Both the position numbers and the translations under genes were made by a program. The notes beneath the pieces were generated by a model. It searched no databases. It worked only from the letters and a program-made list of their open reading frames with translations, and was not told where the DNA came from. DNA of 64,000 bases, taken from Brachybacterium sacelli (GTDB taxonomy: Bacteria > Actinomycetota > Actinomycetes > Actinomycetales > Dermabacteraceae). This document shows positions 25,197 to 34,753 of this stretch, piece by piece. Location: positions 558,001 to 622,000 of the forward strand of contig NZ_JAGIOD010000002.1 of the NCBI RefSeq assembly GCF_017876545.1, written 5' to 3'. The stretch's first letter is position 1. Each line of letters begins with the position of its first letter.

Positions 25197-25544
25197 TCAG
25201 CCGGTGACGCGGAAGGTCTCCGCCCGGCGCGGGCTCTCGGAGCGCGTATCGATCCCGCTGACCTGCGCCCCGGGCGGTCCCTGCCGCAGCCAGCGCAGCA
25301 TCTCCTCGACCGCGTCGGCGGTGCCCTCGACGTCGGCCTCCACCGAGCCGTCCCACAGATTGCGCACGGTACCGGTGACCCCCAGACGCGTGGCCTCGGA
25401 CGACGCCGACATCCGGTATCCGACGCCCTGCACCTGTCCACGCACGCGGACGATACGGCGCACCGTGTCCACAGCGTCGGCGGGGCCGCTGTCGGCACCA
25501 TCGCCGGGGTCGATCTCGTCCGGACTGCCGTGGTCGGTCGTCAT
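25197..25544 (-). CDS. acyP: Acylphosphatase
   Basis: Small enzyme that hydrolyses acyl phosphates. It has 115 residues, of which the first 28 are an acidic Asp/Gly-rich extension not found in most family members. The core carries the two catalytic residues: Arg44 in VQGVGYR and Asn62 in GTVRNLWDGSVE. The ending RAETFRVTG is close to the usual -F-x-I-x end. It is divergent from the DUF2945 gene. Confidence 0.92.
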   Translation of the reverse strand: MTTDHGSPDEIDPGDGADSGPADAVDTVRRIVRVRGQVQGVGYRMSASSEATRLGVTGTVRNLWDGSVEADVEGTADAVEEMLRWLRQGPPGAQVSGIDTRSESPRRAETFRVTG

Positions 25545-25759
25545 GACCTGCGCCTCCAGGTGCTCGGATGCTCGAACTCTCCGTTGTGCTCCATATCGTG
25601 ATCGTAACGGGCGGGCCCGCTCGAGCGGCGGCCCTGACCGAGCGCTTCGGTCTCTTCGGCTCCGGCACGCCCCCGCCGCGGACGCGGCGCGAGCTGTGCC
25701 GACCAGAGAACCGGTGCCGGCCCGACACCGGTCCTCGCAGTACATTTCCGCCCTGATCG

Positions 25760-25821
25760 CTGCCACGGCTCCGCGAGGAGGGCCGACCGATCGCTCGGAC
25801 CACCTCGCGGAGCCGTGGCAG
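25760..25821 (+). promoter_or_regulatory. Long inverted repeat over the ribosome site of the DUF2945 gene
   Basis: Two perfect 19-bp arms (25760-25778 and 25803-25821) flank a 24-base loop. The right arm ends 9 bases before the ATG at 25831 and covers most of the upstream part of its weak AGGA ribosome site. In RNA this would be a very stable hairpin able to limit translation. As DNA it may be an operator between the divergent genes. Confidence 0.8.
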
Positions 25822-25830
25822 GATCGGGCC

Positions 25831-26040
25831 ATGACGGAATTCTCGGTGGGCGACCACGTGCAGTGGAACTCGGAGGCCGGCGTCGTCAGCGGTGTCGTCA
25901 CGGCCACGCACACGAAGGACGTGCAGTTCAAGGGCCACACCCGGCACTGCAGTGCCGACGACCCGCAGTACGAGATCGCCAGCGATACGACGGATCACGT
26001 CGCCATGCACAAGGGCAGCGCCCTGCGCCGGGCCGACTGA
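25831..26040 (+). CDS. DUF2945/HVA1 family small protein
   Basis: A 69-residue protein with a single small beta-barrel-like domain: FSVGDHVQWNSEAGVVSGVV followed by YEIASDTTDHVAMHKGSALRR. This is the hypervirulence-associated TUDOR-like (DUF2945) pattern, in which the protein consists only of this domain. The molecular role is not known. It lies directly behind the large inverted repeat. Confidence 0.85.
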   Translation: MTEFSVGDHVQWNSEAGVVSGVVTATHTKDVQFKGHTRHCSADDPQYEIASDTTDHVAMHKGSALRRAD

Positions 26041-26164
26041 CCAGTGCGGCGCCCGACGACCTGACCGACGTGCGCCGGCCCGATCGGCGCACTGCCCGGA
26101 CACTGCGCCGGTCGCGCCGCACAAACCGGTGGACGCGGCCCACCACCGGTGATGGGATCGGCCC

Positions 26165-27037
26165 ATGGCGACGTCGCTGACCACCCCGGGTCCTGGTGAG
26201 CTGGAGCGCGTCCTCGCCGTGCTGAGCAGCTGGCAGACCGACGACGCCCCGCTCCACCTGCACCCCGGTGACGTGGGCTGGCATCATGCCCGCGGAGCAG
26301 AGCGGACCGCGGCGGACCTGCGGGTCTGGAGCCGGGACGGTCGACCCCTCGCCGTCGGGATGCTCGACGGGCGGGACCTGCTGCGCACCGCCGTCGACCC
26401 CGACCGGGTCGAGGACCCAGAACTCGCCGCCACCATGGCCGGGGACCTCGCGGACCCCGGGAGGGGTGTCCTGCCCGCGGGGGAGGCCTTCGTGGAGGCG
26501 AGCTCCGCGAGGCGATTGCGCAGGGAGCTCACCACCCGCGGCTGGACCGTCGGCGACCCCTGGGTGCCGCTGCGACGCGACCTCACCGCCCCGGTCGAGG
26601 ATCCTGGACTCGACATCGAATGCGTCGGGCCCGGCACCGTCCGCGAGTACACCGCTGTGCACCGCTCCGCCTTCGCCGGGGACTCCCTCACCGACGAGCG
26701 CTTCACCACCCTGACCGCCGGACCCGCGTACGCCGAAGCCGTCTCCCTGATCGGCCGCGACGCGAACGGCACGGCCGTCGCCGTGATCACCGTGTGGTCA
26801 GCGGGGCCGGGACGCCCCGGACTGATCGAGCCACTGGGCGTGCACCAGGATCACCGCGGGCACGGGTACGGGCGGGCGCTCTGCGTGGCGGGGGCCTCGT
26901 CGCTGCGTGCCATGGGTGCGTCGAGCGCCGCCGTGTGCACCCCGCGTTCTCTGACGGGAGCGGTCGCGACGTATCTCTCTGCCGGGTTCCGTCGCTTCCC
27001 CGACGTCCCCGACCTGCAGCGGAGCGCGACCGCCTGA
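26165..27037 (+). CDS. GNAT family N-acetyltransferase
   Basis: A 290-residue protein. The C-terminal half is a GNAT domain: the acetyl-CoA-binding motif GVHQDHRGHGYGRALCVAG lies near residues 225-243, followed by a GASSAAVCTP strand and ATYLSAGFRR. The N-terminal half is a degenerate acetyltransferase-like domain seen in two-domain GNAT proteins. The acceptor substrate is unknown. It is convergent with the phosphoketolase gene. Confidence 0.8.
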   Translation: MATSLTTPGPGELERVLAVLSSWQTDDAPLHLHPGDVGWHHARGAERTAADLRVWSRDGRPLAVGMLDGRDLLRTAVDPDRVEDPELAATMAGDLADPGRGVLPAGEAFVEASSARRLRRELTTRGWTVGDPWVPLRRDLTAPVEDPGLDIECVGPGTVREYTAVHRSAFAGDSLTDERFTTLTAGPAYAEAVSLIGRDANGTAVAVITVWSAGPGRPGLIEPLGVHQDHRGHGYGRALCVAGASSLRAMGASSAAVCTPRSLTGAVATYLSAGFRRFPDVPDLQRSATA

Positions 27038-27121
27038 GCACGCCCCGCCGAACGAGGGACGATCCACCCGCCGGGCACCCTCCGCCGATGGTCCGACGAG
27101 GAGTCAGCAGTCAGGAGCCGC

Positions 27122-29587
27122 TCACTCGTTGTCGCCGCCCGTCGCGGAGACGGTCCCGACCTCCTCGGCCTCTTCGTCCCACTGCCAGCCCGAGATCTCC
27201 GGCAGGTCCTCGCCATGTTCGTAGGCGTAGGCGCGGGCCCGGATCCGCTCGTCCTCCATCTGCTGTCGCAGTCCCGCGTACCGGGTGGTCAGGCCCTCGA
27301 CACGGTCGATCACGTCCATCACCAGGTGGAAGCGGTCGGTGTCGTTGCGCATCAGCATGTCGAAGGGCGTCGTGGTGGTGCCCTCCTCCTTGTACCCGCG
27401 CACATGGATCCTCGAGGTGCGATCGTGCCGGTAGGCGAGGCGGTGGATCAGCCACGGATAGCCGTGATAGGCGAACACCACCGGGATGTCCTCGCCGAAG
27501 AGCCCGTCGAAGTCGCGCTGGGCGAGCCCATGAGGATGCTCGGAATCATCCTGCAGCCGCATCAGGTCCACCACGTTGACCACCCGCACCTTCAGCCCGG
27601 GGACCTGCTCGCGCAGGATCTTCGCCGCGGCGAGGGTCTCGATCGTGGGGATGTCACCGGCGCAGGCCAGCACCACGTCAGGTTCCTCGCCGTCGGCCTC
27701 GGTGCCGGCCCATTCCCAGATGCCCAGGCCGCGCGTGCAGTGGACGATCGCCTCATCCATCGACAGCCAGGTGGGGTTCGGCTGCTTCCCGGCCACCACC
27801 ACGTTCACGTACTGGCGCGAGCGCAGGCAGTGGTCGTAGGTCGAAAGCAGCGTGTTCGCATCCGGCGGCAGGTACACCCGCACGATCTCGGCCTTCTTGT
27901 TGACCATGTGATCGATGAAGCCGGGGTCCTGATGGGAGAAGCCGTTGTGGTCCTGGCGCCACACATGGGAGCTGAGGAGGTAGTTCAGCGAGGCGAGCGG
28001 TCGCCGCCACTCCAGCTCGTTGGTGACCTTCAGCCACTTGGCGTGCTGGTTGACCATCGAGTCGACGATGTGGACGAACGCCTCGTAGGAGGAGAACATG
28101 CCGTGGCGGCCGGTCAGCAGGTATCCCTCGAGCCAGCCCTGGCACTGGTGCTCCGAGAGCACCTCCATCACCCGACCGGCCCGCGCGAGGTGCTCGTCGC
28201 GGTCGTGCGATTCGAAGTCGGCGTTCCACTGCTTGTCGGTCTCCTCGTAGACGGCCTGCAGCCGGTTCGAGGCGGTCTCGTCGGGCCCGAAGATCCGGAA
28301 GGACCTCGGGTTCTCGCGCACCACGTCGCGCAGCCAGGTCCCCAGCACCCGGGTGGCCTCGGAGATCGCGCCGCCCGGCCGCGGGACCTCCACCGCGTAG
28401 TCGCGGAAGTCGGGCAGGCGCAGCGGTCTCAGCACGGACCCGCCGTTGGTGGACGGATTCGCCGACATCCGGTGCTCCGCGCGGGGGGCAGTATCGGCGA
28501 TCTTCTCCAGCAGGCGGCCGTCCTCGTCGAACAGCTCCTCGGGACGGTACGAACGCAGCCAGGTGTCGAGATCGGCGAGGTGCTCGTCGGTGTCGCGGGC
28601 GCTGGCCAGGGGCACCTGGTGCGAGCGCCAGGAGCCCTCGGTCTGCTTCCCGTCGATCGTCTCCGGCCCGGTCCAGCCCTTCGGGGTGCGGAAGACGATC
28701 ATCGGCCACGCGGGCCGCTCGGTCTCGCGACCGGCGGCGGCATCCTCCTGCGCCTGCGCCTTGATCTGTGCGATCTGGTCCAGCGCCGTATCGAGCACCC
28801 CGGCGAAGCGCTCGTGCGCAGTCATCGGGTCCTCGCCGTCGAAGCCGCCGGTGAAGAACAGCGGGGTGTGGCCGTAGCCGCGCAGGAGCGCGGCGAGCTC
28901 CTCGTCGCCGATGCGGGCCAGCACCGTGGGGTTGGCGATCTTGTAGCCGTTCAGGTGCAGGATCGGCAGCACCACCCCGTCCTGCTGGGGGTTGACGAAC
29001 TTGTTCGAGTGCCAGGAGGTGGCCAGCGGCCCGGTCTCCGCCTCGCCGTCGCCGATCACCGTGATGGCGATCTGATCGGGGCTGTCGAACATCGCGCCGT
29101 AGGCGTGGGAGAGGGCGTAGCCGAGCTCGCCGCCTTCGTGGATCGAGCCGGGAGTCTCCGGGGCCACGTGCGAGGGGATCCCGCCGGGGAAGGAGAACTG
29201 GGTGAACAGGCGTTTCAGGCCGTCCTCGTCCTGGGCCACGGCAGGGTAGACGTCGGAGTAGGTGCCCTCGAGATAGCTCGCGGCGACCAGGCCCGGTCCG
29301 CCGTGACCGGGACCGGTGATGTACATGGCGTTCAGGCCCCGCTGCCTGATCGCCCGGTTCGCGTGGGCGTACAGGAAGGTCAGGCCCGGGGTGGTCCCCC
29401 AGTGGCCGAGCAGCCGGGGCTTGACGTGCTCGCGCTGCAGCGGCCGGCGCAGCAGGGGGTTGTCCATCAGGTAGATCTGCCCGACCGAGAGGTAGTTGGC
29501 GGCTCGCCACCAGGCGTGGAGGGCTGCGAGCTCGTCCTCGGTGGGGGCGTGGGCGGGGGAGTTCGGCCAGGTCGCGGTGGTGGTCAT
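27122..29587 (-). CDS. xfp: Xylulose-5-phosphate/fructose-6-phosphate phosphoketolase
   Basis: Thiamine-diphosphate enzyme of 821 residues that splits xylulose 5-phosphate or fructose 6-phosphate with phosphate to acetyl phosphate plus glyceraldehyde 3-phosphate or erythrose 4-phosphate. Family marks: the N-terminal [37 protein letters not shown] and the cofactor segment [19 protein letters not shown]. The C-terminal [20 protein letters not shown] is also typical. The length fits. No acetate kinase gene follows in the window. With the fructose operon nearby it could offer a bifid-type shunt, but that is inference. Confidence 0.95.
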   Translation of the reverse strand: MTTTATWPNSPAHAPTEDELAALHAWWRAANYLSVGQIYLMDNPLLRRPLQREHVKPRLLGHWGTTPGLTFLYAHANRAIRQRGLNAMYITGPGHGGPGLVAASYLEGTYSDVYPAVAQDEDGLKRLFTQFSFPGGIPSHVAPETPGSIHEGGELGYALSHAYGAMFDSPDQIAITVIGDGEAETGPLATSWHSNKFVNPQQDGVVLPILHLNGYKIANPTVLARIGDEELAALLRGYGHTPLFFTGGFDGEDPMTAHERFAGVLDTALDQIAQIKAQAQEDAAAGRETERPAWPMIVFRTPKGWTGPETIDGKQTEGSWRSHQVPLASARDTDEHLADLDTWLRSYRPEELFDEDGRLLEKIADTAPRAEHRMSANPSTNGGSVLRPLRLPDFRDYAVEVPRPGGAISEATRVLGTWLRDVVRENPRSFRIFGPDETASNRLQAVYEETDKQWNADFESHDRDEHLARAGRVMEVLSEHQCQGWLEGYLLTGRHGMFSSYEAFVHIVDSMVNQHAKWLKVTNELEWRRPLASLNYLLSSHVWRQDHNGFSHQDPGFIDHMVNKKAEIVRVYLPPDANTLLSTYDHCLRSRQYVNVVVAGKQPNPTWLSMDEAIVHCTRGLGIWEWAGTEADGEEPDVVLACAGDIPTIETLAAAKILREQVPGLKVRVVNVVDLMRLQDDSEHPHGLAQRDFDGLFGEDIPVVFAYHGYPWLIHRLAYRHDRTSRIHVRGYKEEGTTTTPFDMLMRNDTDRFHLVMDVIDRVEGLTTRYAGLRQQMEDERIRARAYAYEHGEDLPEISGWQWDEEAEEVGTVSATGGDNE

Positions 29588-29671
29588 GACGCCTTCCTGC
29601 AGGTGGGTGACATCGAGGTCCCCGGAGGGGCTGCCCTCACCGTACGGCGAGGCCGGGGACGTGAAAAGGGA

Positions 29672-29716
29672 CTCCCCGGCCCGCTCCCGGGCCCCGGTTC
29701 GGGGCGGGCCGGGGAG
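29672..29716. other. GC-rich hairpin in the xfp upstream region
   Basis: A perfect 12-bp stem CTCCCCGGCCCG/CGGGCCGGGGAG with an internally pairing 21-base loop lies between the divergent xfp and PepSY lipoprotein genes. It is not at a gene end, so it may be a regulatory site or may insulate an upstream transcript. Confidence 0.5.
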
Positions 29717-29834
29717 CCGCGGATGAGAGGGCGATGAGAGTGCTCTCAGGAAGCTCGCCGGGACCTCGAGGTCCTCTTACGCTGGAGTCATCGACCGAGA
29801 TACCGGGGCCACCGCCCCCAGGAGGAGACCGACC

Positions 29835-30560
29835 ATGACACGCACCGCACGCTCTCGCAGCACCGTCCGCGCCGCCGCTCTCGGAGCGTTCGTCATCGCC
29901 CTTGCCGCCGGCTGCGGTGGGCAGGGCGACGAGAACGGTGAGGGCATCACGCAGGGCGAGGGCTCCGGCGGCTCCGCGAGCGACGGCGGTGGCTCCGACG
30001 GCGCGAGCGATGGTGGTGCGTCCGGCGGCGCGAGCGATGGTGGTGGGTCCGACGAGGCCAGCGACGGGGGCGGCAGCGACGATGCGGCGAGCGGTTCGGG
30101 GCAGGCCTCCGCCCTTCCCGCGGACGCTGACCTCGCCTCGGAGCAGCTGCCTGTCCCCGCCGAGGAGGCGGTCGGCATCGCCGTGCAGACCGCCGGCGGC
30201 GGCGAGACCGAGTCGGTCTCGATCGATCACGACGACGATCGCGGCTGGACCTGGGAGATCGAGGTGGCGGTCGACGGCTCCGAGCACAATCTCGACATCG
30301 ACGCGACCACCGGGAAGGTCCTCGAGCACGAGGAGGACGACGACCGGGTCGAGGACCCGGTCGTTGACGTCACCTCGCCGATGACTCCCCAGGAGGCCAT
30401 CGACCTCGCGGTCGCGGAGCGGGACAGCCGGGTCTCCGGCTGGGACCTCGACTCCGACGACGGCGCGATCCGCTACCAGGTCGACATCCAGTCCTCGGGC
30501 GACGACGACGTGGAGGTCGGCGTCGACGTCGAATCCGGTGAGGTCCGCGTCGAGGACTGA
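29835..30560 (+). CDS. PepSY-domain lipoprotein
   Basis: Exported lipoprotein of 241 residues. The signal ends with lipobox LAAGC (Cys27). A low-complexity linker follows, built from repeats of the GGSDGASDGG type (residues 40-85). Then come two PepSY-type domains: the first with SVSIDHDDDRGWTWEIEVAV and ATTGKVLEHE (about 110-165), the second with TPQEAIDLAV and VESGEVRVED to the end. PepSY proteins often bind or inhibit proteases or sit in the cell envelope; the role here is unknown. The protein is very acidic. Confidence 0.85.
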   Translation: MTRTARSRSTVRAAALGAFVIALAAGCGGQGDENGEGITQGEGSGGSASDGGGSDGASDGGASGGASDGGGSDEASDGGGSDDAASGSGQASALPADADLASEQLPVPAEEAVGIAVQTAGGGETESVSIDHDDDRGWTWEIEVAVDGSEHNLDIDATTGKVLEHEEDDDRVEDPVVDVTSPMTPQEAIDLAVAERDSRVSGWDLDSDDGAIRYQVDIQSSGDDDVEVGVDVESGEVRVED

Positions 30561-30593
30561 GTGTCGGGGACCGTCAGGGCCGGGCGGCGGGGC

Positions 30594-31766
30594 TCACCGC
30601 GCGGCGATGACCGGCTCGCCCTCGGCGTCGCGGTGCATGACCTCGGTGCCGCTCTGCCACACCCGCAGGGTGCGATGGCGCGTATCGAGCGGGTCGCCCT
30701 CCCACAGCACCAGGTCCGCCTCCTTCCCCACCTCGATCGACCCGACCCGGTCCGCCAGGCCCAGCACCTCGGCGGGATGCAGGGTGATCGCGCGCAGGGC
30801 GTCGGCCGGCTCCATGCCGTGCTTGACCGCGAGGGCTGCCTGCTGGACGAGGAACTCGATCGGCACCACCGGGTGATCGGTGATGATCGAGACCTTCACC
30901 CCGGCGGCCGTGAGGATGCCGGGTGCCTTCGGGGTGCGGTGGCGCACCTCCACCTTCGAGCGGGACACGATCAGCGGCCCGTACAGGACCGGCACCCCGG
31001 CGGCGGCGATCCTGTCCGCGATCAGGTACGACTCGGTGCCGTGGTCCAGCACCAGCTCGTAGCCGAACTCCTCGGCGATCCGCAGCGCGGTGGCGATGTC
31101 GTCGGCCCGGTGGGAGTGCTGGCGCCAGGGGATCTCGCCCGTGAGCACCTGCGCGAGCGCCTCGGAGACCAGGTCGGCGTCGCGGTCCGCCTCGTCCTTG
31201 GCCATCCAGGCGCGGGCCGTGGCGAAGGCTTTGCGGATGGTCAGGGCCACACCGAGGCGGGTCGAGGGAGTCTGCGTGCGCTCGCCGTAGACGCGCTTGG
31301 GATTCTCTCCGAGGGCCGCCTTCAGCCCGGAGGGGCTGCGCAGCACCATCTCGTCGACCACGCGGCCATGGGTGCGGATCGCGACGGCCAGCCCGCCGAT
31401 CGGATTGCCGGAGCCGGGATTGACGTTCACGGCGGTGACGCCGCCGATGATCGCGTCGTCGAAGCCGATCTCGACCGGATTGATCGCGTCGATCGCCCGA
31501 GCGGCGGCCATCACCGGATCGGTCATCTCGTTGGTGTCCTGACCGGCCCATCCCTCCCCCTCCTCGTCGACGCCGAGGTGGACGTGGGCGTCGATGAATC
31601 CCGGCAACAGCCAGCCGCCGTCGGCGTCGACGACATCGGCCTCCGCGGGGACGGCGACGTCGAGGCCGGCGGCGGTGATCCGGCCGTCCTCGACCACGAC
31701 GGTGCCGTCGAAGGCGGGCGAGGAGACGGGAAGGACATGGGCGTCGGTGATGGCGGTGATCGTCAT
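30594..31766 (-). CDS. Metal-dependent amidohydrolase (imidazolonepropionase-like)
   Basis: Hydrolase of 390 residues with the TIM-barrel amidohydrolase fold. The first metal motif HVH (His61, His63) lies in LPGFIDAHVHLGVDEEG; the barrel later shows a conserved LDHGTESY segment and the metal Asp region ITDHPVVP. The C-terminal VGSIEVGKEADLVLWEGDPL returns to the beta-sandwich subdomain of the family. It may act on a cyclic amide or N-acyl compound; no operon partner reveals which. Confidence 0.85.
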   Translation of the reverse strand: MTITAITDAHVLPVSSPAFDGTVVVEDGRITAAGLDVAVPAEADVVDADGGWLLPGFIDAHVHLGVDEEGEGWAGQDTNEMTDPVMAAARAIDAINPVEIGFDDAIIGGVTAVNVNPGSGNPIGGLAVAIRTHGRVVDEMVLRSPSGLKAALGENPKRVYGERTQTPSTRLGVALTIRKAFATARAWMAKDEADRDADLVSEALAQVLTGEIPWRQHSHRADDIATALRIAEEFGYELVLDHGTESYLIADRIAAAGVPVLYGPLIVSRSKVEVRHRTPKAPGILTAAGVKVSIITDHPVVPIEFLVQQAALAVKHGMEPADALRAITLHPAEVLGLADRVGSIEVGKEADLVLWEGDPLDTRHRTLRVWQSGTEVMHRDAEGEPVIAAR

Positions 31767-31850
31767 GCCCTGACACTCTGCCGACCGATCGGTGGAGTCA
31801 AGTGCGCCGGATTCGCGGTGCGCGAAGGCTGCCCGCGCTAGCCTGCCTCC

Positions 31851-32720
31851 ATGGCGAAGAAGCGCGATCCCGCAGACCAGAAGCCAGTGGGCTTCCCGCT
31901 CGCGACGGACTGGCGAGGGAAGGTCACCGAGTTCGATCCCCGCGCGACCCCCGGGTTCGAGGGGAAGAAGGCAGACGGCAAGAAGCTGCTCGCCGCGCGC
32001 GACAGCGCCCTCGACGAACTCCAGGAACGGCTCTACGCCGCACATCACGGGCACCAGGAGGGACGCTCCGTCCTGCTGATCGTGCAGGGCATGGACACCT
32101 CCGGCAAGGGCGGCATCATGCGCCACGTGGTCGGTGGCGTCGACCCGCAGGGCGTGGACATCGCCGCATTCAAGGCCCCCACGCCGGCGGAGAAGCGTCA
32201 CGACTTCCTGTGGCGGATCCGCAAGCACACGCCGGGGCCCGGGATGATCGGCGTCTTCGACCGCTCCCACTACGAGGACGTGCTCATCCACCGCGTGCAC
32301 GGCATGACCGACGCGAAGGAGATCCGCAGCCGGTACGCCGCGATCAACGCCTTCGAGCGTGAGCTGACCGACGCCGGGACCGTGATCGTGAAGGTCATGC
32401 TGCACATCTCGCGCCAGGAGCAGGGCGAGCGGCTGATGGAGCGGCTCGAGCGCCCCGACAAGCACTGGAAGTTCGACCCGGGCGACGTGGACGAGCGGGC
32501 GTACTGGGACGACTACATGGACGCCTACACGCGAGCACTGCGGGCCACCTCGACCGCGCGGGCCCCGTGGACCGTGGTCCCGGCCGACCGCAAGTGGTAC
32601 GCCCGGATCGCCGTGCAGCAGCTGCTGCTGAATGCGCTGACCGGCATCGATCCGCAGTGGCCCGAGGCCGATTTCGACGTCGAGGAGCAGATCGGGCGCC
32701 TGCGGGCGACGATGGACTGA
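31851..32720 (+). CDS. Polyphosphate kinase 2 family protein
   Basis: PPK2-type kinase of 289 residues that uses inorganic polyphosphate to phosphorylate nucleotides or the reverse. Walker A is GMDTSGKGG (80-88) and Walker B is DRSHYED (137-143); the lid region RKHTPGPGMIGVF lies between them. The single-domain length fits PPK2 class I/III. Direction and substrate (AMP, ADP or GDP) are not settled by sequence. It has its own start and is followed by a hairpin before tpx. Confidence 0.9.
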   Translation: MAKKRDPADQKPVGFPLATDWRGKVTEFDPRATPGFEGKKADGKKLLAARDSALDELQERLYAAHHGHQEGRSVLLIVQGMDTSGKGGIMRHVVGGVDPQGVDIAAFKAPTPAEKRHDFLWRIRKHTPGPGMIGVFDRSHYEDVLIHRVHGMTDAKEIRSRYAAINAFERELTDAGTVIVKVMLHISRQEQGERLMERLERPDKHWKFDPGDVDERAYWDDYMDAYTRALRATSTARAPWTVVPADRKWYARIAVQQLLLNALTGIDPQWPEADFDVEEQIGRLRATMD

Positions 32721-32755
32721 CCGCTCCCAGGCACCCGTTTGCACCGTGGGAGCGG
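32721..32755 (+). terminator. Hairpin downstream of PPK2
   Basis: Perfect 9-bp stem CCGCTCCCA/TGGGAGCGG with a 17-base loop begins directly after the PPK2 stop. The right arm runs to about 18 bases before the tpx start, so it could be a terminator or influence tpx translation. Confidence 0.5.
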
Positions 32756-32773
32756 GAGGGCGAAGATGGGCCC

Positions 32774-33271
32774 ATGGCTTCCATCACCTTCCAGAACACC
32801 CCTGTCACCACCGTCGGCGAGCTGCCCGGCACCGGCTCGGCGCTGCCCGCCTTCGAGCTCGTCGGCGCCGATCTCTCGCCCGTGACGAGCGCCGACCTCG
32901 CCGGCAAGCGCATCGTGCTGAACATCTTCCCCTCGCTCGACACCGGCACCTGCGCGATGTCGGTGCGGAGGTTCAACGAGCTGGCCGCCGGTCTCGAGAA
33001 CACGGTCGTGGTGTGCGTCTCGAAGGACCTCCCCTTCGCCCAGGCGCGTTTCTGCGGCGCCGAGGGCATCGAGAACGTCGTCACCGGCTCCGCCTTCCGC
33101 TCCAGCTTCGGGGAGGACTACGGCCTGACCATGGCCGACGGGCCCCTGGCCGGTCTGCTCTCCCGGGCGGTCGTGGTGACCGACGAGAGCGGCAAGGTCG
33201 TCCACACCGAGCAGGTGGCCGAGATCGCCGAGGAGCCCGACTACGACGCGGCCCGGGCGGCGCTGTCCTGA
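32774..33271 (+). CDS. tpx: Thiol peroxidase (atypical 2-Cys peroxiredoxin)
   Basis: Reduces hydrogen peroxide and alkyl hydroperoxides using thioredoxin. The 165-residue protein has the peroxidatic Cys60 in SLDTGTCAMSVRRFNE and the resolving Cys94 in ARFCGAEG, the spacing of the Tpx group. The start MASITFQNTPVTTVGELP is typical. A strong terminator follows. Confidence 0.95.
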   Translation: MASITFQNTPVTTVGELPGTGSALPAFELVGADLSPVTSADLAGKRIVLNIFPSLDTGTCAMSVRRFNELAAGLENTVVVCVSKDLPFAQARFCGAEGIENVVTGSAFRSSFGEDYGLTMADGPLAGLLSRAVVVTDESGKVVHTEQVAEIAEEPDYDAARAALS

Positions 33272-33299
33272 CGGCCACCCCGCACGCCACGTGATCCCG

Positions 33300-33330
33300 G
33301 GACCCGGCCCGCCTCGCGCGGGCCGGGTCC
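33300..33330 (+). terminator. Hairpin terminator downstream of tpx
   Basis: Perfect 13-bp stem GGACCCGGCCCGC/GCGGGCCGGGTCC with a 5-base loop, 28 bases after the tpx stop, followed by TGTCG. Confidence 0.75.
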
Positions 33331-33374
33331 TGTCGCATCCGCCGCCGCACGGCGCCGAACAGGGAGGCCGGGAG

Positions 33375-33755
33375 ATGAGCGAGATCACGATCATCCGGGA
33401 GCGCGTCCACGACGTGCTCGACGACGAGGGCTCCGCGACCGGTGAGTACCGCGTGCTGGTGGACCGGCTGTGGCCGCGCGGGGTGAAGAAGGAGCGGCTC
33501 GCGCACGACGACTGGGACAAGGACGTCGCGCCCGGCCCCGACCTGCGCACCGCCTTCCATGCCGGTGAGCTCGGCTTCGAGGAGTTCGCCCGGCTCTATC
33601 GGCGTGAACTCGACGACAGCGATGCGCCGTCGGCCCTCCTGGAGCGAGCCCGGACGGTGAAGGCGACCCGGATCGTGCTGCTCTTCGCGGCGAAGGACAC
33701 CGAGCACAACCACGCCCTGGTGCTGCAGCAGGCGCTCGAGGAGCTCCTGCGCTGA
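33375..33755 (+). CDS. DUF488 family protein
   Basis: A 126-residue protein of the YeaO-like DUF488 group. Its diagnostic start region is YRVLVDRLWPRGVKKERL, followed by WDKDVAPGPDLRTAFH, and KATRIVLLFAAKDTEHNHALVL near the end. Family members are widespread and lack an agreed function, though some are linked to metal or stress genes. A GGGAGG site sits before the ATG. Confidence 0.88.
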   Translation: MSEITIIRERVHDVLDDEGSATGEYRVLVDRLWPRGVKKERLAHDDWDKDVAPGPDLRTAFHAGELGFEEFARLYRRELDDSDAPSALLERARTVKATRIVLLFAAKDTEHNHALVLQQALEELLR

Positions 33756-33822
33756 ACCGCGACGGCCGCGCGCCCGTGGACGTCCCCCCGCGCGCCTCCG
33801 GACGACAGTAGGGTCATCGCTC

Positions 33823-34725
33823 GTGGAACCCGTGAGTCTCGTCGTCCTGCTCGTGATGGGCACCCTCGCCGGAGCCATCAATGCGGCGGTCGGGTCGGGC
33901 TCCCTGCTCACGCTCCCGGTGCTGATGGCGCTCGGCATCCCGCCGGGCGTCGCGGTGCGCACCAACACGGTGGGGATGTTCTTCTCGACCCTCGGCTCCT
34001 GTCTCGGATACCGCCGGGAGATCGCCGCCGAGAAGCAGCACCTCATGCCGCTGACGGTCACCGCGACGGTGGGCGCGACCGCGGGAGCCCTGCTGCTGCT
34101 GGTCTCCCCGGCGTCCGCGCTCGACGTCGTCGTGCCGGTGCTGATCGTCGTCGCCCTGGTGATGGTCGTCTTCCAGAAGCGCCTGACCACCGCCATCCGC
34201 GCCGGCAAGGACCGACGGGCGGAGCGTGAGGGACCGCGAGAGCCGGGCGGGACCTCGAGCTCAGGGGTGACGGACCCGGCGGCTTCCCCGGGCGGGGAGT
34301 CGAGGACAGGCATCGGGGCCGAGGGCGCAGGGGAGGACCGGACCGCGGAGCCCAGCCCGCTGCGTTCGCCGGCGCTGATCGGATCCCTGGGCGCCGCCTC
34401 CGTCTACGGCGGCTACTTCACCGCCGCCCAGGGAGTGCTGTACCTGGGTATCCTCGGCATCTTCACCGGTCGCACGATGGGGTCGGTCAACAGCATCAAG
34501 AACCTCCTGAGCCTTGCGGTCAACCTCTCCGCCGCCGCCGTGTACGTGATCGCGTTCTTCGTGCTCGACGCCGAGATCGTCTGGCTCGGCAGCGCAGCGA
34601 TCGCGCTGGGCGCGCTGCTGGGCGGATTCTTCGGGGCGCACCTGGCCAAGCGGATGCCCGAGTGGCTGCTGCGCGGGATCATCGTCGTGGTCGCCCTGAT
34701 CGCCCTGGTCCGCCAGGTGCTCTGA
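33823..34725 (+). CDS. TauE/SafE family sulfite/anion exporter-like membrane protein
   Basis: Membrane protein of 300 residues with two repeats of about four helices, starting at a GTG. The N-terminal repeat shows GTLAGAINAAVGSGSLLTLPVL and the second shows YGGYFTAAQGVLYLGIL, the paired motifs of TauE/SafE proteins. A hydrophilic Gly/Glu-rich insert (about 128-175) joins the halves. Some family members export sulfite or sulfonates, which might fit the sulfur cluster far upstream, but there is no direct link. Confidence 0.87.
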   Translation: MEPVSLVVLLVMGTLAGAINAAVGSGSLLTLPVLMALGIPPGVAVRTNTVGMFFSTLGSCLGYRREIAAEKQHLMPLTVTATVGATAGALLLLVSPASALDVVVPVLIVVALVMVVFQKRLTTAIRAGKDRRAEREGPREPGGTSSSGVTDPAASPGGESRTGIGAEGAGEDRTAEPSPLRSPALIGSLGAASVYGGYFTAAQGVLYLGILGIFTGRTMGSVNSIKNLLSLAVNLSAAAVYVIAFFVLDAEIVWLGSAAIALGALLGGFFGAHLAKRMPEWLLRGIIVVVALIALVRQVL

Positions 34726-34753
34726 GCGCGCAGCGGAGGGGCCGGTCGCCTCC

